Positions 1 to 11,243 of a stretch of DNA of 64,000 bases are shown here, in pieces. Numbering within the stretch: the first letter of the stretch is position 1; each line of letters opens with the position of its first letter. Under the pieces are notes generated by a model, which searched no databases, had not been told where the DNA came from, and saw only the letters and a program-made list of their open reading frames with translations. Location of the stretch: positions 62,001-126,000 of the forward strand of contig JAQTLM010000003.1 in NCBI GenBank assembly GCA_028714895.1, given 5' to 3'. A program made the translations under genes and the position numbers. Source of the DNA: Gallionella sp. (GTDB taxonomy: Bacteria > Pseudomonadota > Gammaproteobacteria > Burkholderiales > Gallionellaceae).

Positions 1-124
<124 letters not shown>

Positions 125-179
125 TTATTTCTCCTATTGATAAAAGTGAAGTTTAGTGAAACCGTTTAATGATGTTGAT

Positions 180-1049
<870 letters not shown>

Positions 1050-1057
1050 TCACTATC

Positions 1058-1471
1058 TCAGTCTAAATTCTGATTTAATCTATTCAAAAATAATCGGGCG
1101 GCCAACAGTGCCGCTTGGCCCATCACAAAACCGCCCAGCACAGCGAGCGGCGATAATTTCAGCACTGCCAGGCATAAACCGAGCAGCACAACGACCACCA
1201 GAAATCTTTCGGCGGCGTAAAAATACATGAGCCGTAATTGGTGATGCGCACTACTGGGATCACGCGCTTCATGGGCAAAACGCAAAGCCGCTCGGGACAT
1301 TCTCCATGCCAGCAATGCTCCGTTGAGGACCGATACCAACCCCCCACTTAACACCGCTATCGCATCTTGCGGAGTGCCATTCAAGCCGTAAGCGATGCCC
1401 GCCGTGACCAGCGCAGTTGCCGCCTGCAACCCGACTACCTGGCGCGCCAACCTCTTTTCCCCGGCTTCCAC
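1058..1471 (-). CDS. atpI: ATP synthase subunit I (AtpI-like)
   Basis: This small four-helix hydrophobic protein precedes atpB, the position and character of AtpI, thought to help assemble the c-ring or handle Mg2+. The reading frame is open up to 1552 (TTG), but a consensus sigma70 promoter lies inside that upstream stretch, so translation must begin downstream. Candidates are GTG at 1471, with almost no leader, or TTG at 1450, which has a GGGG run eight bases upstream. Neither has a textbook ribosome-binding site. AtpI proteins are weakly conserved, so the assignment rests on topology and context. Confidence 0.8.
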   Translation of the reverse strand: MEAGEKRLARQVVGLQAATALVTAGIAYGLNGTPQDAIAVLSGGLVSVLNGALLAWRMSRAALRFAHEARDPSSAHHQLRLMYFYAAERFLVVVVLLGLCLAVLKLSPLAVLGGFVMGQAALLAARLFLNRLNQNLD

Positions 1472-1487
1472 CGCGCAAAGGGTGGCG

Positions 1488-1516
1488 ATTATAGTGGTGC
1501 TTTCCGGGGGTGTCAA
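1488..1516 (-). promoter_or_regulatory. Consensus sigma70 promoter of the atp operon
   Basis: Read on the minus strand there is TTGACA (1516-1511), a 17-base spacer, then TATAAT (1493-1488): six of six matches in both boxes with ideal spacing. It lies between the end of parB and the start of atpI and points into atpI-atpB-atpE. The predicted transcript start is near 1481. Confidence 0.85.
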
Positions 1517-1553
1517 ACATTGCTGCGACACATCGCCTGCGTCTTTGCACAAC

Positions 1554-2417
1554 TTATTTGCCCTTTTTGAGCTTGTTCAAAAATTCATCCAGCTGGTCAT
1601 GATTCGTATATTCGATGACCAGCTTGCCCCCACCCTTGCTGTCCGGCTTAATTTCCACGCGGGTTCCAAGCCAGGCGCTCATTTCTTCCTGCAACCGCTG
1701 GGTGTCGCGGCTGAGTTTGTGCGCCTTCTTTGGTTTGTCTTTTTCCGGCTCATGAGTTTGCTTTTGAACCAGCTTTTCCGCTTCGCGCACGGAAAGCCCT
1801 TCCAGCACAATTTTATTGGCCAGCAATATCTGCTGTGCGCTCTCCAGCGGCAGCAAGGCGCGCGCATGCCCCATATCCAGCTTGTTTTCCATCAGCATAC
1901 CCTGCACGGCCTGCGGCAATTTGAGCAGCCTCAACAGGTTGCTGGCGGCGCTGCGCGAACGCCCTACCGCCTCTGCGGCGACCTGGTGGGTCATCTTGAA
2001 TTCGTCGATCAGGCGCTGGATGCCGACCGCCTCTTCCAGCGGATTCAGGTTTTCACGCTGGATATTCTCGATCAGCGCCATCGCCAGCGCCGCATTGTCC
2101 GGCACGCTGCGCACCAGCACCGGCACATGGGTCAGCCCCGCCAATTGCGCGGCACGCCAGCGCCTCTCGCCGGCGATGATTTCATAGCTGCTGTCGGCAA
2201 GCTGGCGCACCAGGATCGGCTGCATGATTCCTTGCGCCTTGATTGAGGCCGCCAAGTCATGCAACGAGGCCTCGTCCATATGCGAACGGGGCTGGTATTT
2301 GCCCGGTTTGAGCAGCGCCACATTCAAATCGTGCATCGCCTCGTCTTTTTCGCTTTTGCCTCCGGACAACAGCGCATCCAGTCCGCGCCCCAATCCCTTG
2401 TTCAGCTTTGTTGCCAT
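1554..2417 (-). CDS. parB: Chromosome partitioning protein ParB
   Basis: This 287-residue ParB/Spo0J-family CTPase clamp binds parS and spreads on origin-proximal DNA for segregation. The N-terminal ParB domain carries GERRWRA at residues 83-89, the conserved nucleotide-binding box. A helix-turn-helix (around HQVAAEAVGRSRSAASNLLR) lies in the middle, and a basic C-terminal dimerisation domain ends in LDEFLNKLKKGK. The AAGGGA site before the ATG fits the start. It follows parA by 11 bases. Perfect 16-bp parS sites occur at 5836 and 12362 and a degenerate one at 5819. Confidence 0.97.
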   Translation of the reverse strand: MATKLNKGLGRGLDALLSGGKSEKDEAMHDLNVALLKPGKYQPRSHMDEASLHDLAASIKAQGIMQPILVRQLADSSYEIIAGERRWRAAQLAGLTHVPVLVRSVPDNAALAMALIENIQRENLNPLEEAVGIQRLIDEFKMTHQVAAEAVGRSRSAASNLLRLLKLPQAVQGMLMENKLDMGHARALLPLESAQQILLANKIVLEGLSVREAEKLVQKQTHEPEKDKPKKAHKLSRDTQRLQEEMSAWLGTRVEIKPDSKGGGKLVIEYTNHDQLDEFLNKLKKGK

Positions 2418-2428
2418 GATCGTTCCCT

Positions 2429-3211
2429 TTATGCCGTTGCAGCAGGTTGCGCTGCGTTATTCAATAACTCTCCGGCCAATGCCAGATAAGCCTGCGTTCC
2501 CTTGGATAATTTGTCGTGGTACAGCGCCGGCACGCCAAAGCTGGGAGCTTCCGCCAGCCGCACATTGCGCGGGATCACAGTGCGGTAAACCTTGTCGCCG
2601 AAGTGTTCCTGCAATTGGTCCGAGACCTGCTGCGCCAGCGTGTTGCGCGGATCGAACATGGTGCGCAGCAGCCCTTCGATTTCCAGTTCCGGATTCAGGC
2701 TGGCGCGCACTTTGCGGATGGTGTTCACCAGGTCGCTCAGCCCTTCGAGCGCATAGTATTCGCATTGCATCGGGATCATCACCGACCTGGCCGCACACAG
2801 GCCGTTCAGGGTCAGCAGGTTCAGGGCTGGCGGGCAATCGATCAACACATAGTCGTATTCCGCCTCGATGACATGCAAGGCGTCGCGCAGGCGCGTTTCG
2901 CGATGCGTGAGACCGACCAGCTCGACTTCCGCGCCGGCCAAATCCCGGTTGGCGGGCAGCAAATCATATTTTCCGGCTTCCGAGCGTATCCTTGCCTCCG
3001 CCACTGTCTTGCTGCCCAGCAACACATCGTAAACGCTGGCCTGCACATCGCGCTTGTCGATGCCGCTGCCCATGGTGGCATTGCCCTGCGGGTCAAGGTC
3101 GATCAGCAACACGCGCTGCTGGGCTGCCGCGAGACTGGCCGCCAGATTCACGGTGGTGGTGGTCTTCCCCACCCCGCCCTTCTGATTGGTTATCGCTAAT
3201 ATTTTTGTCAT
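2429..3211 (-). CDS. parA: Chromosome partitioning ATPase ParA (Soj)
   Basis: This 260-residue P-loop ATPase of the MinD/ParA class forms an ATP-dependent gradient on nucleoid DNA that moves ParB-parS complexes. The deviant Walker A box KGGVGKTT is at residues 11-18, and the Walker B-like stretch YVLIDCPPAL lies near residue 120. No N-terminal DNA-binding extension is present, so this is the chromosomal short type. Its ATG overlaps the rsmG stop in an ATGA junction, indicating translational coupling within mnmG-rsmG-parA-parB. Confidence 0.97.
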   Translation of the reverse strand: MTKILAITNQKGGVGKTTTTVNLAASLAAAQQRVLLIDLDPQGNATMGSGIDKRDVQASVYDVLLGSKTVAEARIRSEAGKYDLLPANRDLAGAEVELVGLTHRETRLRDALHVIEAEYDYVLIDCPPALNLLTLNGLCAARSVMIPMQCEYYALEGLSDLVNTIRKVRASLNPELEIEGLLRTMFDPRNTLAQQVSDQLQEHFGDKVYRTVIPRNVRLAEAPSFGVPALYHDKLSKGTQAYLALAGELLNNAAQPAATA

Positions 3212-3843
3212 GTTGTTTTGTCCCTATCGCATGATGCAATCACCAGGCTGCGCGCCGCGAGCAAACCCGGCACCTGTAAAGGTATGACGCGCTCCACCCG
3301 GCATCCGTCCGGCACGCCCGCCAATTCCTGCTGCGGCGCGCCCTTCATCGCCACCCAACGCCCTTGCTGCGCCACGAGATGGCGGGTGCAGCGCAAAAAT
3401 TCACCCAATTCGCTAAATGCCCGCGAGATGATCCCATCAAACAGCTCAACCTGCTGCCACTCTTCCACACGCGCGCAGTGAACGCTCACGTTGCGCAAGC
3501 CAAGCTCGATAACCGCCTGTTGCACGAAGCTGGTTTTCTTGCCGTTACTATCCAGCAAGGTGAACTGCCAGTCCGGCTGCGCGACCGCCAATACCAGCCC
3601 CGGCAAGCCCGCACCGCACCCCACATCCAGCCACCGTCCAGCCCATAAATGCGGCATTACTGCTAGGCTGTCTAGCAAGTGATTACTCACCATCTGCTGC
3701 GGATCGCGAATTGCCGTCAGGTTATAAACCTTGTTCCATTTGTGCAGCAGCGCCAAATAATCCAGCAATTTGCCCTGTGCACCCGTGCCTAGGGTAATCC
3801 CCAATTGCGCGATGCCGAGCTGTAATTCTTCAGCCAGGTTCAT
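3208..3843 (-). CDS. rsmG: 16S rRNA (guanine527-N7)-methyltransferase RsmG
   Basis: This 211-residue class I methyltransferase (formerly GidB) modifies G527 of 16S rRNA using S-adenosylmethionine. The SAM-binding loop [10 protein letters not shown] lies at residues 73-82, and the N-terminal NKVYNLTAI stretch is typical of the family. It overlaps mnmG upstream and parA downstream by four bases each (ATGA), the usual gidAB-parAB order near the origin. Confidence 0.96.
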   Translation of the reverse strand: MNLAEELQLGIAQLGITLGTGAQGKLLDYLALLHKWNKVYNLTAIRDPQQMVSNHLLDSLAVMPHLWAGRWLDVGCGAGLPGLVLAVAQPDWQFTLLDSNGKKTSFVQQAVIELGLRNVSVHCARVEEWQQVELFDGIISRAFSELGEFLRCTRHLVAQQGRWVAMKGAPQQELAGVPDGCRVERVIPLQVPGLLAARSLVIASCDRDKTT

Positions 3844-5744
3844 GCGCGTTTTTGGGCTGGCTGCCGGTCATTGCGAAAACCACGCTTGATATGCACCAGC
3901 AGCAAAGAAATCGCCGCCGGGGTAATCCCGGAAATGCGTGCAGCCTGCCCGACGGTTTCAGGTTTGTGCTGATTGAGCTTTTGCTGCACTTCTATGGACA
4001 GGCCGCGCACCTCGCAATAATCCAGGTCACCCGGCAATCCCAGTGTTTCGTATTGCCCGTTGCGCCCGATCTCGTCGCGTTGCCGCTCGATATAACCGTG
4101 GTACTTCGCCTGTGTTTCCACCTGCTCGGCGACCTTTTCATCACCCACCCCGGCACCCGCGCCGGTCAGGGTCAGCAGACTGGCATAATTCACGTCCGGA
4201 CGGCGCAACAGCTCATGCAGCGAGTACTCACGCTCAATGAGTTTACCGAGCACGCGCATCGCGTCCTCCGCAGGCAGGTTGCGCGGACTCACCCAAGTGT
4301 TGCGCAACCGTTCCTGCTCGCACGCAATAGACTCACGCTTTTGTTCAAACGCCTGCCAGCGCGCATCATCCACGATACCCAGTTTGCGGCCGATCTCCGT
4401 CAGCCTTAAATCCGCATTGTCCTCGCGCAACTGCAGGCGGTATTCCGCGCGGCTGGTAAACATGCGATACGGCTCGGAAGCCCCGCGCGTGATCAAGTCA
4501 TCCACCATCACCCCCAGGTAAGCCTCGTCACGGCGCGGGCACCAGGCTTCGCGTCCTCCTGCTTGAAGTGCAGCATTCAGCCCGGCCAGCAACCCTTGTG
4601 CGGCTGCCTCTTCATAACCGGTGGTGCCGTTGATCTGCCCGGCGAAAAACAGCCCATGGATCGCCTTGGTTTCCAGCGAGCTCTTCAGCCCGCGCGGGTC
4701 GAAATAGTCGTATTCGATCGCATAGCCGGGGCGCAGGATATGCGCATTTTCCAGCCCCTTGATGGAGTGCACCAATGCCAGCTGCACATCGAACGGCAGG
4801 CTGGTGGAAATCCCGTTTGGATAAACCTCGTGTGTGGTCAGTCCTTCCGGCTCAAGGAAAATCTGGTGAGAGGACTTGTCGGCAAAACGCGTGATCTTGT
4901 CTTCGATGGACGGGCAATAGCGCGGTCCGACTCCCTCGATCACTCCGGTGAACAGAGGCGAGCGGTCCAGCCCGCCACGGATGATGTCGTGGGTGCGCTG
5001 GTTGGTTTCGGTGATCCAGCAAGGCAGCTGCTGCGGGTGCTGCGCGGCATTGCCCATGAACGAGAACACCGGCACCGGGTCGTCGCCCGGCTGCTCCTGC
5101 ATCACCAAATAATCGATGCTCCGACCGTCGATACGCGGCGGCGTACCGGTCTTCAGCCGCCCCACCGGAAGATTCAGTTCACGCAAACGGCGCGCCAGGC
5201 TGATGGAAGGCGGGTCGCCCGCGCGGCCCGCCGGATAATTGGCCTGCCCGACATGGATCAGTCCGGACAGGAAAGTGCCTGCTGTCAGCACCACGGTTTT
5301 CGCGTTGAAGCGCAGGCCCAGTTGGGTGACCACCCCACACACTCGGTCTTGCTCGACCAGCAAATCGTCCACCGCCTGCTGAAACAGCCAGAGGTTGTGC
5401 TGATTTTCCAGCCTTGTCCGGATTGCCTGCTTGTAAAGGATGCGGTCGGCCTGCGCGCGCGTCGCGCGCACCGCCGGGCCCTTGCTAGAATTCAGGATGC
5501 GGAACTGTATGCCGCTCTCGTCGGTTGCCGCCGCCATGGCGCCGCCAAGCGCATCCACTTCCCTGACCAAGTGGCCCTTGCCGATCCCGCCGATCGAAGG
5601 ATTGCAGGACATCTGCCCGAGCGTTTCGATGTTGTGGCTGAGCAACAGGGTCTTGCAACCCGCGCGCGCGCTGACCAAGGCGGCTTCCGTGCCTGCATGG
5701 CCGCCGCCCACTACGATCACATCGAATATATCGGGGATACTCAT
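3840..5744 (-). CDS. mnmG: tRNA uridine 5-carboxymethylaminomethyl modification enzyme MnmG
   Basis: This FAD-dependent protein (634 residues) works with MnmE to install the cmnm5 group on U34 of tRNAs. The dinucleotide-binding motif [12 protein letters not shown] is at the extreme N-terminus, which fixes the start at ATG 5744; the frame runs 20 codons further upstream but that part does not belong to the family. The family signature [20 protein letters not shown] follows. The ribosome-binding site is weak. The gene starts about 75 bases from the parS pair at 5819-5851. Confidence 0.96.
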   Translation of the reverse strand: MSIPDIFDVIVVGGGHAGTEAALVSARAGCKTLLLSHNIETLGQMSCNPSIGGIGKGHLVREVDALGGAMAAATDESGIQFRILNSSKGPAVRATRAQADRILYKQAIRTRLENQHNLWLFQQAVDDLLVEQDRVCGVVTQLGLRFNAKTVVLTAGTFLSGLIHVGQANYPAGRAGDPPSISLARRLRELNLPVGRLKTGTPPRIDGRSIDYLVMQEQPGDDPVPVFSFMGNAAQHPQQLPCWITETNQRTHDIIRGGLDRSPLFTGVIEGVGPRYCPSIEDKITRFADKSSHQIFLEPEGLTTHEVYPNGISTSLPFDVQLALVHSIKGLENAHILRPGYAIEYDYFDPRGLKSSLETKAIHGLFFAGQINGTTGYEEAAAQGLLAGLNAALQAGGREAWCPRRDEAYLGVMVDDLITRGASEPYRMFTSRAEYRLQLREDNADLRLTEIGRKLGIVDDARWQAFEQKRESIACEQERLRNTWVSPRNLPAEDAMRVLGKLIEREYSLHELLRRPDVNYASLLTLTGAGAGVGDEKVAEQVETQAKYHGYIERQRDEIGRNGQYETLGLPGDLDYCEVRGLSIEVQQKLNQHKPETVGQAARISGITPAAISLLLVHIKRGFRNDRQPAQKRA

Positions 5745-5818
5745 GTTGCAACTGTTTCGGAAAGGACGCGCATCATACAACAGCGCATCCGTAATCCCAA
5801 ACACATTGGGAACCGAAT

Positions 5819-5834
5819 TGTTTCACGTGGGACA
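5819..5834. promoter_or_regulatory. Degenerate parS site
   Basis: TGTTTCACGTGGGACA matches the parS consensus at 14 of 16 positions; the two changes are GG for AA in the right half. It lies one base from a perfect site, so the pair is in near-tandem, 17 bases start to start. Whether ParB loads on it is unknown. Confidence 0.6.
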
Positions 5835-5835
5835 T

Positions 5836-5851
5836 TGTTTCACGTGAAACA
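5836..5851. promoter_or_regulatory. parS: parS centromere site
   Basis: TGTTTCACGTGAAACA is the perfect 16-bp palindromic ParB-binding site. It lies between mnmG and mnmE, about 3.9 kb left of dnaA. Origin-proximal location together with parAB supports a functional site. Confidence 0.95.
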
Positions 5852-5857
5852 AGAGCG

Positions 5858-7225
5858 TTATTTGCCGATACAGAAGCGGCTGAAAATCTCGCCGAGCAAA
5901 TCATCCGGGGTGAATTCTCCGGCAATCTCGTTCAGCGCACGTTGCGCCAGACGCAGCTCCTCGGCAAACAACTCCGCGCTGGCCAGCACCGCCTGTGCCT
6001 GGGCCAAATGGGTCTGCGCCAGCGCCAACGCGCGAACATGCCGCTCCCGCGCCATAAAGGCGCCGCTCTCCTGATCGCGCCAACCCACCGCCTCCAACAG
6101 CTTGCCACGCAACGCCTCTAACCCCGCGCCTGTTTTGGCGGACACCCTAATAGACGGAACACTGGCAAACGGCGCGTCCGCAGATAGGGCAGCGCTGTCG
6201 TCCAGCAGGTCGGATTTGTTGAACACCAGCAGCCTCGATATGTCCGCCGGCAACCCTGCAAGGATCGCCTCGTCCTGCGCCGTCAGCCCTTTGCTCGCAT
6301 CCAGCAGCAGCAGGATCAAATCGGCGCGGTGTATTGTCTGGTGGGCGCGCGCGATACCCATGCTTTCCACCGCGTCCTCCGATTCGCGCAGCCCCGCCGT
6401 GTCCACGATATGTAGTGGCACCCCGCGAATCTGTATCGCCTGGCGGATCACATCGCGGGTGGTGCCGGGAGTATCGCTGACCAGCGCCACCTCCTCACCG
6501 GCCAATCGGTTCAGCAGGCTGGACTTGCCAACATTCGGCTGCCCGGCAATGACTACGTAGGCACCCTCGCGCAGCAGGCTGCCCTGTTTTGCGGTGTCCA
6601 ACGTATGCTGCAAGCACGACCGGACGCTGGTCAGCAAGGCATCGCGGCGCTCCATGTCGACGGCATCCACCTCCTCCTCCGGGAAATCCAGCATCGCCTC
6701 AACCAGCATGCGCAGGTTGATCAGCTCATCGACCATGCCGTGGATGGCGGCGGAAAATTCCCCACGCAGGGATCGCATCGCGCTGCGTGCAGCCTCGGCG
6801 GAATTGGCATCGATCAGGTCGGCGACGCCTTCCGCCTGCGCCAGGTCGAGTTTGTCGTTCAGAAAGGCGCGGCGAGTGAATTCACCGGGTTGCGCCAGCC
6901 GCGCACCCAAATTGAGGCACCGCTGCAACACCAGTTGTAATACGGCGGGACCGCCGTGCCCTTGCAGCTCAAGCACATCCTCGCCAGTGTAGGAATGCGG
7001 GGCAGGAAAAAACAAGGCGACACCCTGATCCAGGGTGTCGCCGTTTTCGTCCAGAAAATTACCACAGGTGGCAAGCCGTGCAACGGGCAGTTTGCCCAGA
7101 ATTCCGCGTGCCAGAATTTCGCAGTGCCGCCCGGACACCCTTACCACCCCGATTCCGCCGCGCCCCTGCGCGGTGGCAATGGCGGCAATGGTATCAGCGT
7201 TTGGCAGCAGCAGCTTTGCTTTCAT
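5858..7225 (-). CDS. mnmE: tRNA modification GTPase MnmE
   Basis: This 455-residue protein is a K+-activated GTPase that partners MnmG in U34 tRNA modification. The N-terminal tetrahydrofolate-binding domain begins with [20 protein letters not shown]. The inserted G domain has its P-loop GQPNVGKSS at residues 228-236 and a DTAGLRE switch II, and the C-terminal CIGK (residues 452-455) carries the family cysteine. The start at 7225 overlaps the end of yidC by 32 bases, suggesting coupling; no better-placed start is visible. Confidence 0.96.
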   Translation of the reverse strand: MKAKLLLPNADTIAAIATAQGRGGIGVVRVSGRHCEILARGILGKLPVARLATCGNFLDENGDTLDQGVALFFPAPHSYTGEDVLELQGHGGPAVLQLVLQRCLNLGARLAQPGEFTRRAFLNDKLDLAQAEGVADLIDANSAEAARSAMRSLRGEFSAAIHGMVDELINLRMLVEAMLDFPEEEVDAVDMERRDALLTSVRSCLQHTLDTAKQGSLLREGAYVVIAGQPNVGKSSLLNRLAGEEVALVSDTPGTTRDVIRQAIQIRGVPLHIVDTAGLRESEDAVESMGIARAHQTIHRADLILLLLDASKGLTAQDEAILAGLPADISRLLVFNKSDLLDDSAALSADAPFASVPSIRVSAKTGAGLEALRGKLLEAVGWRDQESGAFMARERHVRALALAQTHLAQAQAVLASAELFAEELRLAQRALNEIAGEFTPDDLLGEIFSRFCIGK

Positions 7226-8837
7226 CCTCAGCAGCCCGGGTGATATACCACTGCTGGCCGATGGAAAGGATGTTGTTCACAATGGAATACAACACCAGCC
7301 CGGCGGGAAAGAAGAAGAAAATCACACTGAAGGCGATCGGCATAATTTGCATTATCCTGGCCTGCATCGGATCTGCCGGCTTTGGATTAAGGCGCATCTG
7401 GATGATCATGCTCGCCCCCATGATCAGCGGCAGGATGTAATACGGGTCTGCCGCCGACAGGTCGGTTATCCAACCGAAGAATGGCGCATAACGCATCTCT
7501 ACACTCGCCAGGATAGCCCAGTACAAGGCGATAAACACCGGGATTTGCACCACTACTGGCAAACATCCGCCCAACGGGTTAATTTTCTCCGTTTTATACA
7601 GATCCATCATGGCGCGGTTCAGCTTTTCCCGGTCGCCAGCGCATTGCTGTTTGATCTTTTCCAGCTTCGGCGCGACCACGCGCATCTTTGCCATAGAGCG
7701 ATAGCTTGCCGCAGACAGCGGAAAAAACAACAGCTTGATCAGGACAGTAAGCAGAATGATGGCAATTCCCCAGTTATGCGTCCAATCATGGAACAGCGCC
7801 ATAACCCAAAACAGCGGGGCGGAAAGGACGGTCAGCCAGCCATAATCCACTGTCAACCCCAAGCCAGGCGCGATTTTGTCCAGATCAACCTGGGCTGGGC
7901 CAGCATACAGCGTAGTGCCTATGAGCACTTTCTGACCGGGATTAACGACCTGTTCCGGTAAAATCACACCAACCGAATATGAGTCGCCGCCCAGCTTGCG
8001 CATGAAATATTCACGATTGGTCTTTTCCTTGGGCAGCCATACCGCAACAAAATAATGTTGCAATATCCCAATCCAGCCGTCATTGGATTGCTTGGGGTAA
8101 TCTGCCTTGCCTTTTTCTATTACCGGAAATTCTACCTTTTGAAATTTTTCCTTGTCGGTATAGACCGCAGCACCAACATAAGTAGGCAAAAACATTGAGC
8201 TGCCTGCCAGCGCAGCACTATCGCGAATCAGCTGAAAATAGCTGCTTGTCGTTGCTACCTGTTGCCCGGTGTTTTCCAATTCATAGGCAACATCAACCAA
8301 ATAACTCCCTTTATGGAAGGTAATTAACTTGGTTACTTTCAGCGTGGAATCGGCCTCGGCAATCAGCCGTACCTGCACTTGTTCGGCATTTCCGGCAAGC
8401 ACATACTGGTCTTGCTCCGAAACGAACGGGCTATTGTGGTTAGGCAGCCCCGCTCCGAGCAGGCCGCTTTGCGCAACATAATTATGGGTGCCTGTGCCGC
8501 GATGGAAGAGCACCAGCGGTTTGTTCTTGTCCAACCCATCCGGGTGCTTCAGCAACGCCAGCCGACTGATATCTCCGCCAATGGTGCTGATTTCAGCCTC
8601 AAGAATATCGGTTTTTACATGGATTATTTTTCCGGCTGATTGCTGTGCGGGATGCTGGGCAATAGCTGACGGCGTTGCCGTAGCAAGCGGGTTTACTTGA
8701 GGCTTAACAACATTCTCATTAATTGCCGCGCTTTGCTGAACATACTGTTCGGGATGTTGATGGCGTTGCCAGCCATCCCAAACCAATCCCAGCGAAAACA
8801 CAAAAATTAAAAACAAAAAAAGTCTTTGTAAATCCAT
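7194..8837 (-). CDS. yidC: Membrane protein insertase YidC
   Basis: This 547-residue Oxa1/YidC insertase has the Gram-negative layout: an N-terminal anchor ([20 protein letters not shown]), a large periplasmic beta domain of about 300 residues, then the conserved C-terminal helices with [15 protein letters not shown] and [20 protein letters not shown]. The start is set at ATG 8837 because the anchor begins there; 19 upstream in-frame codons are not family-like. It sits in the rpmH-rnpA-yidD-yidC-mnmE series. Confidence 0.96.
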   Translation of the reverse strand: MDLQRLFLFLIFVFSLGLVWDGWQRHQHPEQYVQQSAAINENVVKPQVNPLATATPSAIAQHPAQQSAGKIIHVKTDILEAEISTIGGDISRLALLKHPDGLDKNKPLVLFHRGTGTHNYVAQSGLLGAGLPNHNSPFVSEQDQYVLAGNAEQVQVRLIAEADSTLKVTKLITFHKGSYLVDVAYELENTGQQVATTSSYFQLIRDSAALAGSSMFLPTYVGAAVYTDKEKFQKVEFPVIEKGKADYPKQSNDGWIGILQHYFVAVWLPKEKTNREYFMRKLGGDSYSVGVILPEQVVNPGQKVLIGTTLYAGPAQVDLDKIAPGLGLTVDYGWLTVLSAPLFWVMALFHDWTHNWGIAIILLTVLIKLLFFPLSAASYRSMAKMRVVAPKLEKIKQQCAGDREKLNRAMMDLYKTEKINPLGGCLPVVVQIPVFIALYWAILASVEMRYAPFFGWITDLSAADPYYILPLIMGASMIIQMRLNPKPADPMQARIMQIMPIAFSVIFFFFPAGLVLYSIVNNILSIGQQWYITRAAEDESKAAAAKR

Positions 8838-8851
8838 GATTTGGCCTGATG

Positions 8852-9061
8852 TTAAGGTGCGGGATCGTATCCGCCGGGATTCCAGGGATTGCAACGCAGC
8901 AATCGTTTAATGCCGAGCCACGCCCCTTTCATTACACCGTGTTTAGCCAAGGCTTCGCAGGTATAGTGGGAACAGGTTGGAGTAAATCTGCACGTTGGTG
9001 GACTAAGCGGACTGATCAGGTATTGATAGCCATGAATCAGCTTGATCACAATTCTGCGCAT
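8852..9061 (-). CDS. yidD: Membrane protein insertion efficiency factor YidD
   Basis: This 69-residue protein has the YidD pattern of three cysteines: [16 protein letters not shown] at residues 23-38. An amphipathic N-terminus ([16 protein letters not shown]) and a C-terminal [10 protein letters not shown] motif complete it. YidD assists YidC-dependent insertion at the inner membrane. Its start overlaps the 3' end of rnpA by 16 bases and yidC begins 14 bases after its stop. Confidence 0.95.
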   Translation of the reverse strand: MRRIVIKLIHGYQYLISPLSPPTCRFTPTCSHYTCEALAKHGVMKGAWLGIKRLLRCNPWNPGGYDPAP

Positions 9062-9417
9062 CTATTTTCTACCCGGCTAAACAGCATTTTCAAATTGCCA
9101 GCTTGCGCACCACACTCTTGAGGGTAGGCACGTCTCACCATCACAACTAAATCCAACTTGCACCGTTTGATGCTGTGCTGGCGGAACGCTTCCCTGATGA
9201 TTCTCTTTACACGATTTCGGTCTGCTGCGCCGGATAGCGTTTTTTTGCCCACAATCATTCCAAGCTTGGCGTTTCTTTTGCCGTTGCGCACAAAAAAAAC
9301 TTTGAAGTGCTTATCCGCTATGTTTTCAGCACGAATAACGTGGTCAAAACCATTTTCGCGCAATAATCGATGCGCGGCGGTAAATTCGGCCGATAGGCTA
9401 GACTGCGAGTCTTGCAC
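9046..9417 (-). CDS. rnpA: Ribonuclease P protein component
   Basis: This 123-residue basic protein is the protein subunit of RNase P, which matures tRNA 5' ends. The conserved RNR box appears as [16 protein letters not shown] near residues 70-85, and KLGMIVGKK lies just before it. The start is a GTG at 9417 that lies inside rpmH, giving a 20-base overlap with that gene in another frame. The rpmH-rnpA overlap is common and couples their expression. Confidence 0.95.
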   Translation of the reverse strand: MQDSQSSLSAEFTAAHRLLRENGFDHVIRAENIADKHFKVFFVRNGKRNAKLGMIVGKKTLSGAADRNRVKRIIREAFRQHSIKRCKLDLVVMVRRAYPQECGAQAGNLKMLFSRVENRCAEL

Positions 9418-9532
9418 GGCCCTTGGCGCGACGTGCCTTGATAACAGCGCGGCCTCCGCGTGTCTTCATGCGCACCAAAAAACCATGTGTGCGTTTTCTT
9501 TTGGTTACGGACGGTTGATATGTGCGTTTCAT
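9398..9532 (-). CDS. rpmH: 50S ribosomal protein L34
   Basis: The 44 codons begin [18 protein letters not shown] and end in a very basic [11 protein letters not shown] segment, the full-length L34 of the large ribosomal subunit. A TAG stop lies at 9400-9398, inside the 5' end of rnpA. It is the first gene of the leftward operon and is preceded by a strong sigma70-like promoter. Confidence 0.97.
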   Translation of the reverse strand: MKRTYQPSVTKRKRTHGFLVRMKTRGGRAVIKARRAKGRARLAV

Positions 9533-9564
9533 GTTCTTTTCCTAGTTGAGCCGTAAAACGCGCT

Positions 9565-9593
9565 ATTACAAAGCCTTAAGGTCCAAGTGTCAA
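9565..9593 (-). promoter_or_regulatory. rpmH operon promoter
   Basis: On the minus strand, TTGACA (9593-9588) is followed by a 17-base spacer and TGTAAT (9570-9565). This gives a perfect -35 box and five of six matches in the -10 box, with the rpmH ATG about 33 bases further on. It is transcribed away from dnaA. Confidence 0.8.
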
Positions 9594-9613
9594 GTATATT
9601 TTACTTTTTTGCC

Positions 9614-9644
9614 TGTGGATAAGTTTACACTTGCGCTGTAGAAT
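9614..9644 (+). promoter_or_regulatory. DnaA box overlapping putative dnaA promoter
   Basis: TGTGGATAA at 9614-9622 is a perfect DnaA box in reverse orientation. A -10-like TAGAAT lies at 9639-9644, 17 bases after a weak -35 (TGGATA) that is embedded in the DnaA box. This arrangement would allow DnaA to repress its own gene, as known in other bacteria. The promoter call is inference; the box itself is plain. Confidence 0.6.
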
Positions 9645-9688
9645 GCTGCAACTTTTACTGTTGCCGAGCCATTCCTTCCAACGCAATT

Positions 9689-11044
9689 ATGCAGGACATT
9701 TCTTTTTGGGATTCATGCCTCCGCTCGTTCGAGAAGAGCCTGCCGCCGCAACAATACAACTCGTGGATAAAACCATTGCTCCTCCAGAACGAGAATGGAT
9801 CGCTGGTACTGACCGCACCGAACACCTTTACCCTGAAACTTGTCCAGGAGCGGTTTTTTCCCGAGATCAGCCGGCAGGCGGGTCTGGCTTACTCTCGAAT
9901 TCCGCTATTTGAATTTCGTGTTCTTGAAACAGAACCTGCGGCCAAGCCACGCGAAGCAACTCCTCAAAAAACCGCCGCCCCTGTTCACGATAACAAACCG
10001 AAAGTCGAAACTTCATTTCGCAGTTACGGAAAGCTTAACCCCAACCTGACCTTCGACAACTTTGTAATCGGTAAAGCCAATCAGCTTGCTTTTGCCGCAG
10101 CCACACAAGTTGCCGAATTACCGGGCGCTTCCTACAATCCACTATTTATTTATGGCGGCGTGGGTTTGGGCAAAACCCACTTGATCCAAGCGATGGGTAA
10201 TCAAATCAAAGCCAACAACCCGCAGGCAAAAATTTGCTACATGCACGCCGAGCGATACGTTTCCGATGTGGTGCGTGCTTACCAATCCAACAAATTTGAA
10301 GAATTTAAACAGTATTACCATTCTCTCGATATCCTGCTGATCGACGATATTCAATTTTTCGCCGGCAAAACCAAGACGCAAGAAGAATTCTTCTACGCCT
10401 TCAATACACTCATTGATTCGCATAAGCAAGTCATTATGACTAGCGATACCTTCCCCAAGGAAATTGCCGGACTTGATAGCCGCCTGGTTTCACGTTTTGG
10501 CTGGGGACTTACTGTCGCCATCGAACCACCTGAACTGGAAATGCGCGTAGCTATTCTGCTGAAAAAAGCCAGTTTGGGCGGTTATGTGCTTGACGAAGCG
10601 GTAGCTTTTTTTATTGCCAAACACGTTAATTCAAATGTTCGTGAGCTTGAGGGCGCTTTAAAGCGCGTCGAAGCATATGCCAAATTTCATCGCCGTGTTA
10701 TTTCAGTTGAAACGGCAAAAGAAGCCATGAAAGACATTCTGATTGCGCAAAACCGGCAAATTTCAATCGATAATATACAAAAAACGGTTGCCGATTATTA
10801 CCATATCAAGATGGCTGATCTGCTTTCGAAAAAAAGAACACGAAACTTGACCAGGCCTAGGCAAACAGCCATGTCGCTTGCTCGCGAACTGACTACCATG
10901 AGCCTGCCCGAAATTGGCAATGCTTTTGGCGGAAAAGATCACTCGACTGTAATACATGCCTGCAAAATGGTAATAAATCTCAGGGCATTGGATACTACAA
11001 TCGATGCAGATTACAAAATCTTACTGCAAACTTTACGGGGATAA
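9689..11044 (+). CDS. dnaA: Chromosomal replication initiator DnaA
   Basis: This 451-residue initiator ATPase binds DnaA boxes and melts oriC. Domain I covers roughly residues 1-85. After a short linker, the AAA+ domain begins with NLTFDNFVIGKANQLAF, has Walker A GGVGLGKTHL at 156-165 and Walker B ILLIDDIQFFAGK. The C-terminal domain IV holds the DnaA signature GGKDHSTVIHACKMV. It diverges from rpmH and is followed after 200 AT-rich bases by dnaN. Confidence 0.98.
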   Translation: MQDISFWDSCLRSFEKSLPPQQYNSWIKPLLLQNENGSLVLTAPNTFTLKLVQERFFPEISRQAGLAYSRIPLFEFRVLETEPAAKPREATPQKTAAPVHDNKPKVETSFRSYGKLNPNLTFDNFVIGKANQLAFAAATQVAELPGASYNPLFIYGGVGLGKTHLIQAMGNQIKANNPQAKICYMHAERYVSDVVRAYQSNKFEEFKQYYHSLDILLIDDIQFFAGKTKTQEEFFYAFNTLIDSHKQVIMTSDTFPKEIAGLDSRLVSRFGWGLTVAIEPPELEMRVAILLKKASLGGYVLDEAVAFFIAKHVNSNVRELEGALKRVEAYAKFHRRVISVETAKEAMKDILIAQNRQISIDNIQKTVADYYHIKMADLLSKKRTRNLTRPRQTAMSLARELTTMSLPEIGNAFGGKDHSTVIHACKMVINLRALDTTIDADYKILLQTLRG

Positions 11045-11243
11045 TTTAGTGGATTGAGTGTGCACAAAATGTTAATAATTCATTATTCTGTAAGAAGTAT
11101 ATAAATTATCCACATTATCGTTGCAACTTATCAACAACCATTCTTTGTAGTTTATTGTTTTGTATTTCAATGTATCAAAAGGTTTTTTTTTGTTATTAAC
11201 ACAATTTCGGATGCATTATTAGCTCTTACTAAAGGTTTATATT
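11045..11243. other. Probable oriC (dnaA-dnaN intergenic region)
   Basis: This 199-base gap is strongly AT-rich and holds a perfect DnaA box TTATCCACA at 11106-11114 and a one-mismatch box TTATCAACA at 11128-11136. A run of T and a TTGTTATTAACACAA near-palindrome lie further right and could be part of the unwinding region. Flanking genes all point away from it, and parS sites lie on both sides. A second DnaA box cluster is not seen elsewhere apart from the single box upstream of dnaA. Assignment is by context and motif, not by measured skew. Confidence 0.75.
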
